Source of the DNA: an uncultured Chloroflexota bacterium
Lineage (GTDB): Bacteria; Chloroflexota; Anaerolineae; Aggregatilineales; Phototrophicaceae
Assembly (NCBI GenBank): GCA_937864975.1
Contig: CALMDI010000282.1
Coordinates: 1 to 10,403, forward strand
Reading direction: 5' to 3'
Length of the DNA stretch: 10,403 nt
Shown piece after piece: positions 6,185-10,403 of the stretch (the stretch's first letter is position 1; each line of letters opens with the position of its first letter). A program made the translations under genes and the position numbers. The notes below the pieces were generated by a model. The model was not told the DNA's origin. It saw only the letters and a program-made list of their open reading frames with translations, and made no database searches.

Positions 6185-7435
6185 ATGGCAAGCATTCCCT
6201 ACGACTTAGGCGGGCGCAGCGTCCGATTCACCTCCAATGCCCTGTCGTCCGGCGGCGTGTTCTTTCGCGCGCTGCGGCGAAATCGCGCCGGGTTGATTGG
6301 CTTTATCGGGCTGATGATCTACGCCGTCTGGATTTTAATTGCCCCGCGACTCATCCCCTTTGACGACAACGTGCGCCTCGACCAGATTGCCTCGCCGCCC
6401 GGCTCCCGCCTCATGCTCGTCACCCGTGCGGACGACGCCGCGCGGTATACTACGCTCGACGACCTTCAGGGACGAACCGTCGGCGTGCTGGGCAACACCT
6501 CCGGCGAAGCGATGGTTGAGCCGTATGAAGAACAGGGCGCGTTCACCGTCGAGACCGAACGGTTTAGCAACGGGCGCGGCATTCCCGATCTCCTGGAAAT
6601 GCTGGCGGAAGGCGAAGTCGATGCCATCATCCTCTTCTCCGATTCCGTCAAAGAATATCTGACCAGCAACACCGACGCCGGGCAGAACGAGCAGTTTGCC
6701 AATCTCACCGTCGCAAACGCGGCGCTTGGACCGCCTTATCTCCTCGGCACAGATACGCAGGGGCGCGACATCTTCAGCCATATCATTCACGGCGGCACCA
6801 CGCTCATCGCGACCGCGCTGGCGGCAGGGCTGATGTCGACGTTGATTGCCGTCATGCTCGGTTCGTTGGCGGCGCTGCTGGGCGGGGTCGTGGATAACGC
6901 GCTCACGGCGTTCGCCAATCTTGTTCTGACCATTCCATCCTTCCCGCTGCTGGTGGTGCTGGCGTCCCTAATTCGGCTCGACAATCCGCTGCTGCTGGCG
7001 CTGCTGATCGCCGCGCTGTCGTGGCCCGTGCTCATGCGCGCCGTTCGCTCGCAGGTGCTCAGTCTGCGCGAGCGCGATTACGTGGAAGCCGCCTTCGCGC
7101 TCGATCTCGGTCTGCGGCACATTGTTCTGCGCGAAATTTTGCCGAATATGATGAGTTTCGTGGCGATCAACTTTATTTTCGCGGTCACGAAGGCAATGTA
7201 CGATCAGGTCGGCTTGATCTTCCTGGGCATGGTGCCGATTAACGATTACACGTGGGGCGTCATGCTCTATTTCGGGCGCTCGCGTGGCACGCTGTTCAGC
7301 CCGGACAGCGCCAGTATGGTGCTGTCCCCGGTACTGGCGATTGCGATGTTTCAGGTCAGTCTGGTGCTTTTTGCGCGATCTCTGGAAGAAATGTTCGACC
7401 CACGCCTGCGAACAGCAAAATCGCCGGGGACGTGA
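6185..7435 (+). CDS. ABC transporter permease, DppC/OppC family, with binding-protein-like insert
   Basis: This 416-residue protein is about 100 residues longer than usual DppC subunits. The OppC-type N-terminus FFRALRRNRAGLIGFIGL (26-43) and TM1 (about 35-54) are normal. The conserved loop motif PYLLGTDTQGRDIFSHII (184-201) and helices at about 205-233, 240-262, 267-285, 323-348 and 378-398 are also normal. Between them, residues 74-181 form an extra domain (annotated separately). The EAA loop is EAAFALDLGLRHIVLREILP (301-320). It has Asp307 where the family has a conserved Gly, and Glu317 where His is common. The C-terminus EEMFDPRLR (401-409) is typical. It starts 3 bases after permease 1, with GGGAAG 6 bases before the ATG. 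It should pair with permease 1 to form the channel. Confidence 0.92.
   Translation: MASIPYDLGGRSVRFTSNALSSGGVFFRALRRNRAGLIGFIGLMIYAVWILIAPRLIPFDDNVRLDQIASPPGSRLMLVTRADDAARYTTLDDLQGRTVGVLGNTSGEAMVEPYEEQGAFTVETERFSNGRGIPDLLEMLAEGEVDAIILFSDSVKEYLTSNTDAGQNEQFANLTVANAALGPPYLLGTDTQGRDIFSHIIHGGTTLIATALAAGLMSTLIAVMLGSLAALLGGVVDNALTAFANLVLTIPSFPLLVVLASLIRLDNPLLLALLIAALSWPVLMRAVRSQVLSLRERDYVEAAFALDLGLRHIVLREILPNMMSFVAINFIFAVTKAMYDQVGLIFLGMVPINDYTWGVMLYFGRSRGTLFSPDSASMVLSPVLAIAMFQVSLVLFARSLEEMFDPRLRTAKSPGT
6404..6727 (+). other. Type 2 periplasmic-binding-protein-like lobe inserted in permease 2
   Basis: Residues 74-181 of permease 2 read like one lobe of a family 3 (amino-acid type) binding protein. 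LMLVTRADDA (76-85) resembles the hinge-crossing strand. TTLDDLQGRTVGVLGNTSGE (89-108) matches the family pattern of a DL-GK-VGV strand followed by a GTS helix start. FSNGRGIPDLLEMLAEGEVD (127-146) then AIILFSDSVKEYL (147-159) match the pattern of a helix, a Gly-x-Val-Asp-Ala turn and a strand. Because it lies between TM1 and the LGTD-GRD motif, it should face outside. Only one lobe of the usual two is present. The match is from pattern recognition, not a search. Confidence 0.7.
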
Positions 7436-7436
7436 A

Positions 7437-7467
7437 AGGTATTCGGTTTTGGCATACCTGCGAATAC
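7437..7467 (+). promoter_or_regulatory. Overlapping alternative hairpins between permease 2 and ATPase 1
   Basis: AGGTAT (7437-7442) can pair with ATACCT (7454-7459), or GTATTCG (7439-7445) can pair with CGAATAC (7461-7467). The left arms overlap, so only one can form at a time. They begin just after the permease stop and fall in the only long gap (98 bases) in the second half of the operon. No T-run follows. Confidence 0.35.
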
Positions 7468-7533
7468 GTCGCCGGATCCATGCAAAATTAATCTTCGGTG
7501 GATGAACACAGCCTCTAGTCTGGAAATGAAGAA

Positions 7534-8547
7534 ATGACCGATATTATTTTGCAGGTTCAGAATGTCTCAATTATTTACCGTTCCCCGCGTGGCGATGTCC
7601 GGGCGACCAACAATGTTTCCCTGACCCTGCGAAAAGGCGAAACGATCGCCCTGATCGGGGAAAGCGGCAGCGGCAAGACGACGTTGAGCTTGTCATTCAT
7701 TCGTATGCTGCCCAACAGCGCGCGAGTAACACAGGGCACGATTCTCTATACACGGGACGGCGTTACACGCAACGTCCTCGAATTGAGCGATGATGAAATA
7801 CGGCGGTTTCGCTGGAGCGACTGCGCGATGGTCTTTCAGGGCGCGCAGAACGCTTTTAATCCCGTGCTGAAGATACGCAACCAGTTCGCGGACACGGCTG
7901 CCGCACACGGATATCGAGATAAAGCCTGGGTCAAGAAGCGCACGCTGGACTTGTTCAAGCTGGTGCGCCTCGACCCGCAGCGCGTTTTTGACGCCTATCC
8001 CCATGAACTGAGCGGCGGGATGCGCCAGCGCACGCTGCTCGCGCTTGGCGTGATGCTCGACCCGCAGGTGGTCATCCTTGACGAGCCGACGACCGCCTTA
8101 GATATTCTGACCCAGCGCGCGATCATTGACGTGCTGAAAGCGATGCAGCAGGCGCTGCACTTCAGCATTATCTTCATCAGCCACGACCTCGCGCTCGCCG
8201 CCGAAATGGCGGATCGCGTGGCGACGATGTACGCGGGCGAAATTGTCGAAGAAGGTCCGGTCGATGAGATGTTCTATCGACCCCTGCATCCATACACGCT
8301 TGGTCTGATTCGCTCGATACCGAAGCTCAATCACGAACAGGATCACCTCGTAAGCATCCCCGGCGAGCCGCCCAACCTGATTACGCCGCCCTCCGGCTGC
8401 AAATTCCACCCGCGCTGCCAGTTTGCCACCGAAAAATGCCGGGTTGACCCACCGACTCTGGTCGAATATGAGCCGGGACATCTTGCCGCCTGCTGGCATA
8501 CGGATAAAGTGATCGAAGCCCGTCCGGCAGCGGTTGTGCAGGGATAA
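7534..8547 (+). CDS. ABC transporter ATP-binding protein, DppD/OppD family
   Basis: This 337-residue cytoplasmic ATPase powers import. The Walker A motif is GESGSGKTT (42-50). The Q-loop is FQGAQNAFNP (101-110), with Gln102. The signature is LSGGMRQR (159-166). Walker B and D-loop are VVILDEPTTALD (179-190), with Glu184, and the switch His is His217. The C-terminal oligopeptide-transporter domain starts at HPYTLGLIRSIP (252-263) and has cysteines at 289 and 295 (GCKFHPRC), 302 and 320. In related Dpp/Opp ATPases these positions hold an iron-sulfur cluster. FQGAxNAxNP, rather than the peptide-type FQDPxxxLNP, recalls the sugar-importing branch, from memory. The ATG at 7534 has only a weak ribosome site (GGAAA 7 bases upstream) after a 98-base gap, and it ends 7 bases before ATPase 2. 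Confidence 0.95.
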   Translation: MTDIILQVQNVSIIYRSPRGDVRATNNVSLTLRKGETIALIGESGSGKTTLSLSFIRMLPNSARVTQGTILYTRDGVTRNVLELSDDEIRRFRWSDCAMVFQGAQNAFNPVLKIRNQFADTAAAHGYRDKAWVKKRTLDLFKLVRLDPQRVFDAYPHELSGGMRQRTLLALGVMLDPQVVILDEPTTALDILTQRAIIDVLKAMQQALHFSIIFISHDLALAAEMADRVATMYAGEIVEEGPVDEMFYRPLHPYTLGLIRSIPKLNHEQDHLVSIPGEPPNLITPPSGCKFHPRCQFATEKCRVDPPTLVEYEPGHLAACWHTDKVIEARPAAVVQG

Positions 8548-8554
8548 GCGGCAT

Positions 8555-9565
8555 ATGGAACCCATTCTTCAGTTTGAAAATGTCAGCCGTTCGTTCCACA
8601 AGGGACGCACGGTGATCCCGGTGCTGCAAGATGTCAATCTCAGCGTCAATCCACTGGAATTCCTGTGTCTTGTCGGCGAGAGCGGCTGTGGTAAAACGAC
8701 CAGCGGCAAAATCCTGTCCGGTCTTCTGAAGCCGTCCAGCGGGCGGGTGCTGTTCAAAGGGCAGGACGTGAGCACGCTGCGCGGCGACGACTACCGCGGC
8801 TACCGGCGCTCGCTTCAAATCATTCATCAAGACCCGTATGCGTCGCTCAACCCAACGCACACCATTTACAATACGCTGAGCTATCCCCTGTTCCGCCACA
8901 ATCTGGTTAGGAACCGCACGCAGGCGCGGGAACGAGTCGCGGAACTGTTGACGCAGGTCGACCTCACACCCGCGGCGGATATCATCGACAAATATCCGCA
9001 CCAGCTTAGCGGCGGGCAGCGCCAGCGCGTGAGCATCGCCCGCGCGCTGACCACCAATCCAAGTGTCCTGATTGCCGACGAAGCTGTCAGTATGGTGGAT
9101 GTGTCCATCCGCATCGGCTTGCTTCATATGCTGATGAACATGCGAACCAACCTCGGCGTCACCATCGTCTTTATCACGCATGATCTTGCACTGGCAAAGT
9201 ACTTCGCCTGGGATGGACGGATCGCGGTCATGTATTTAGGACGCATTGTCGAGATTGGAAGCACCCCGGATGTTATTGGCGACCCGCAGCATCCGTATAC
9301 GCGCGTGCTGCTTTCGGCAATCCCCGAAGCCGACCCGGAAAAAACGCGCAGCAAGCAGCACATTCAGCTTCGCAGTGAAGACATTCCGGCGCTCACCGAC
9401 CTGCCGCCCGGATGCGCCTTTCATCCGCGCTGCCCGTGGTTTGTGCCCGGACTTTGCGACGTGCACGTGCCCGCCCTGGCGCGCGTGCCCGGAGCGATCA
9501 GTGACGCGGACGTGGCATGTATTCCGTTGACGGAAGGTGTGCCCCTTGCGCTTCACACGCCATGA
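8555..9565 (+). CDS. ABC transporter ATP-binding protein, DppF/OppF family
   Basis: This 336-residue protein is the second cytoplasmic ATPase, which would form the heterodimer with ATPase 1. The Walker A motif is GESGCGKTT (41-49). The Q-loop is HQDPYASLNP (91-100), with Gln92. The signature is LSGGQRQR (151-158). Walker B and D-loop are VLIADEAVSMVD (171-182), with catalytic Glu176 kept, and the switch His is His209. The C-terminal cysteines are 287 and 293 (GCAFHPRC), 301 and 322, the likely cluster ligands. DEAVSMVD differs from the common DEPTSALD form. A similar VSM-D form occurs, from memory, in sugar-type members. An in-frame TTG at 8534 would overlap the previous gene. The ATG at 8555 with AGGGAT 9 bases upstream is preferred. 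Its stop overlaps the next start (ATGA). Confidence 0.95.
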   Translation: MEPILQFENVSRSFHKGRTVIPVLQDVNLSVNPLEFLCLVGESGCGKTTSGKILSGLLKPSSGRVLFKGQDVSTLRGDDYRGYRRSLQIIHQDPYASLNPTHTIYNTLSYPLFRHNLVRNRTQARERVAELLTQVDLTPAADIIDKYPHQLSGGQRQRVSIARALTTNPSVLIADEAVSMVDVSIRIGLLHMLMNMRTNLGVTIVFITHDLALAKYFAWDGRIAVMYLGRIVEIGSTPDVIGDPQHPYTRVLLSAIPEADPEKTRSKQHIQLRSEDIPALTDLPPGCAFHPRCPWFVPGLCDVHVPALARVPGAISDADVACIPLTEGVPLALHTP

Positions 9566-9744
9566 CGCCGGAAGCGCTTCACGGGTTTTTGCGGGCGGGC
9601 GTCTTCATCGCCCTGGTGTCACTGGTTCTGGTGCTCGGCGTGCCGCGCGACAGCGCGGAGTTCGTCGTGTCGGTCTGCTCGCTGACGGTTGGCGTCACGC
9701 TCGTCGGGTTGATTACGCTGCTCATCCGGCTGGCGCAGCGCTAG
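9562..9744 (+). CDS. Small two-helix membrane protein coupled to the transporter operon
   Basis: The ATG overlaps the stop of ATPase 2 as ATGA, a classic coupled arrangement. The 60-residue product has a short start (MTPEALHGFLRAG) and two hydrophobic stretches: about 9-27 (FLRAGVFIALVSLVLVLGV) and about 34-57, ending LLIRLAQR. A short polar turn (PRDSAEF, 28-34) lies between them. No family is recognised. No ribosome site is seen nearby, so translation would depend on ribosomes finishing the ATPase. It could be a small accessory or stabilising subunit of the transporter, or a chance open frame at the operon end. The hydrophobic pattern, basic C-terminus and ATGA overlap favour a real gene. 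An in-frame ATG at 9517 inside the ATPase gene would add 15 residues but is less likely. Confidence 0.6.
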   Translation: MTPEALHGFLRAGVFIALVSLVLVLGVPRDSAEFVVSVCSLTVGVTLVGLITLLIRLAQR

Positions 9745-9842
9745 GTAAGCGTCCGAGGAGTAGGATTAACGTTGGGCGGCAAATTCTACTAGACATTGTA
9801 GAGCGGCGATGCATTGCCCCCGCCCTAAATCCCTTGCGTGGG

Positions 9843-9863
9843 GTTCCTGCCTAAGGCAGGAAC
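9843..9863. repeat. Near-perfect palindrome, first of two hairpins
   Basis: GTTCCTGCC (9843-9851) pairs with GGCAGGAAC (9855-9863) around TAA. It could end transcription or slow polymerase from either side, but no T-run follows. The form suits a dispersed intergenic repeat. Confidence 0.6.
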
Positions 9864-9867
9864 TTCA

Positions 9868-9886
9868 GTCGGCACAAAGTGCCGAC
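9868..9886. repeat. Palindrome, second of two hairpins
   Basis: GTCGGCAC (9868-9875) pairs perfectly with GTGCCGAC (9879-9886) around AAA. It begins 4 bases after the preceding hairpin. The pair looks like a modular repeat unit. Confidence 0.6.
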
Positions 9887-9899
9887 CCCCTGAGCACCC

Positions 9900-9950
9900 A
9901 CAAGGAGGGAGGGACTTTGCAAGCCGTTTTGGCTCCCCTGAGCTCCTTGT
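9900..9950. repeat. Imperfect foldback
   Basis: ACAAGGAG (9900-9907) pairs with CTCCTTGT (9943-9950). Inside lies a small hairpin, AGCC (9922-9925) with GGCT (9931-9934). It forms the middle of the repeat block. Confidence 0.4.
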
Positions 9951-9951
9951 C

Positions 9952-9973
9952 GGGGAGGGGCTGGGGGTGGGGG
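9952..9973 (+). repeat. G-quadruplex-type motif
   Basis: Four runs of 4, 4, 5 and 5 G are separated by 1, 2 and 1 bases (A, CT, T). Runs this long with loops this short meet the usual quadruplex rule easily. The G-rich strand is the one that would appear in read-through RNA from the ABC operon. Confidence 0.55.
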
Positions 9974-10053
9974 TAAGCCGTTTGGCCCCTTTATGCTCCA
10001 TCTACAACTAGCACCATTGGTTCTCAGGTCGCCCCGCAAGCTCTGGATTCGGT

Positions 10054-10403
10054 TTACTCGCCCCCGAACGAAGGACAGGGCGTGACCGGCACGACGAGAT
10101 CGGAGCGTATCCAGCCCTGAATCGAGCCGCCGTCCACGTCGACCGAGATGCGATACCAGACCTGCCCGGAGCGCACGTCCGTCTCGATGCCCAGGACGTT
10201 CGCGGTCGAGCCGGAGGGCATGAAGCCCACCAGCGCCCCGCCGGTCGTGGCTCGAGAGCGGATATTCAGCCCCTCGAGTCTGCCGTTATAGATGATGCAC
10301 TGCACGACCAGCGTTGCCGTCGGCGTGGGGGAAAGCGTCGCCGTCGGCGTATCGCTTGGCGTGGGTGACAGGGTTGGCGTCGGCGTATCCGTCGGCGTTT
10401 CGG
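10054..10403 (-). CDS. Thr/Pro-linker protein with C-terminal bacterial SH3 domain, N-terminus outside window
   Basis: The minus-strand frame is open from the right edge to a TAA at 10054-10056 (116 codons shown). It begins with about 30 residues of Thr/Pro-rich linker (TPTDTPTPTLSPTPS and so on), then a bacterial SH3-like domain: LNIRSRATTGGALVGFMPSG, VWYRISV and GWIRSDLV. The end is VPVTPCPSFGGE. TP-rich linkers joined to SH3 domains are frequent in secreted or membrane-anchored Chloroflexota proteins, where SH3 domains may bind peptidoglycan or peptides. The N-terminal function is unseen. A GTG at 10305 could look like a start, but the frame and the linker continue upstream without a stop, so this is an internal codon. 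It converges on the ABC operon and is probably unrelated to it. Confidence 0.8.
   Translation of the reverse strand, partial: ETPTDTPTPTLSPTPSDTPTATLSPTPTATLVVQCIIYNGRLEGLNIRSRATTGGALVGFMPSGSTANVLGIETDVRSGQVWYRISVDVDGGSIQGWIRSDLVVPVTPCPSFGGE
10318..10389 (-). repeat. 36-base tandem repeat encoding Thr/Pro linker
   Basis: Two 12-residue units, DTPTPTLSPTPS and DTPTATLSPTPT, follow one another, and the partial sequence ATL begins a further copy of the pattern. The underlying DNA repeats the element gccgtcggcgt and close variants. Such linkers grow and shrink by slippage. Confidence 0.6.

Larger units (their letters stand above)
9745..10053. other. Gene-free, repeat-rich stretch between convergent genes
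   Basis: These 309 bases hold no credible gene on either strand. They contain two adjacent hairpins (9843-9886), a longer imperfect foldback (9900-9950), a G-run block (9952-9973) and a duplicated AAGCCGTTT (9921-9929, 9975-9983). The first 98 bases (9745-9842) and the last 70 or so (9984-10053) show no clear feature. No hairpin with a T-run was found, so where the ABC operon transcript ends is unclear. Confidence 0.6.

Noticed and set aside
6185..7435. Permease 2 as a broken gene or a mobile-element insertion
   Set aside because: The frame is continuous, permease motifs lie intact on both sides of the extra segment, and no inverted repeats or target duplications were seen at its borders.
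8381..9181. Minus-strand open frame (266 codons) across both ATPase genes
   Set aside because: It crosses two well-supported genes that carry all ABC motifs; the antisense product has no recognisable features.
9774..9835. Intrinsic terminator of the ABC operon just after the small gene
   Set aside because: GGGCGG and CCGCCC are far apart, the TCTAC/GTAGA stem is 5 pairs, and no T-run follows.
10054..10305. Stand-alone 83-residue SH3 protein starting at GTG 10305
   Set aside because: The frame runs upstream without a stop into a Thr/Pro linker, so this is the C-terminus of a longer protein.
10306..10403. Possible CRISPR or tandem DNA repeat array
   Set aside because: The repeats are short, contiguous and in frame, and they encode TPTxT linker units; there are no spacers.

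Overview
The window looks like chromosomal DNA of a moderately GC-rich bacterium, most likely Chloroflexota (Anaerolineae-like). That placement is an inference. It rests on the Thr/Pro-rich extracytoplasmic linker joined to an SH3 domain at the right edge, the G-rich palindromic intergenic repeat block next to it, and the style of the family 5 ABC transporter. No rRNA, tRNA, CRISPR array or insertion sequence was seen.

Layout. On the minus strand, positions 1-2995 hold a cytoplasmic GH20 beta-N-acetylhexosaminidase (1115-2995) followed downstream by a Gfo/Idh/MocA-family NAD(P)-dependent oxidoreductase (1-1037, cut by the window edge). A terminator-like hairpin lies between them. A divergent control region (2996-3247) separates these from a plus-strand ABC operon: secreted family 5 substrate-binding protein (3248-4987), permease 1 (5090-6181), permease 2 (6185-7435), ATPase 1 (7534-8547), ATPase 2 (8555-9565), and a 60-residue two-helix membrane protein whose start overlaps the last ATPase stop (9562-9744). 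A repeat-rich, gene-free stretch follows (9745-10053). Last is the C-terminal part of a minus-strand TP-linker/SH3 protein (10054-10403).

How the parts work together. The transporter is of the Dpp/Opp type, but several features resemble the branch that imports oligosaccharides rather than peptides, and it is divergent from a cytoplasmic GH20 enzyme. The simplest model is import of a beta-N-acetylhexosaminide (chitobiose-like, peptidoglycan- or glycan-derived), cytoplasmic hydrolysis by GH20, and further processing by the oxidoreductase. The substrate is inferred, not shown.

The most unusual element is in permease 2. Its external loop between TM1 and the conserved LGTD-GRD motif carries about 105 extra residues resembling one lobe of a type 2 periplasmic binding protein. 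This would be a partial binding domain built into the translocation subunit, in a system that also encodes a complete separate binding protein.
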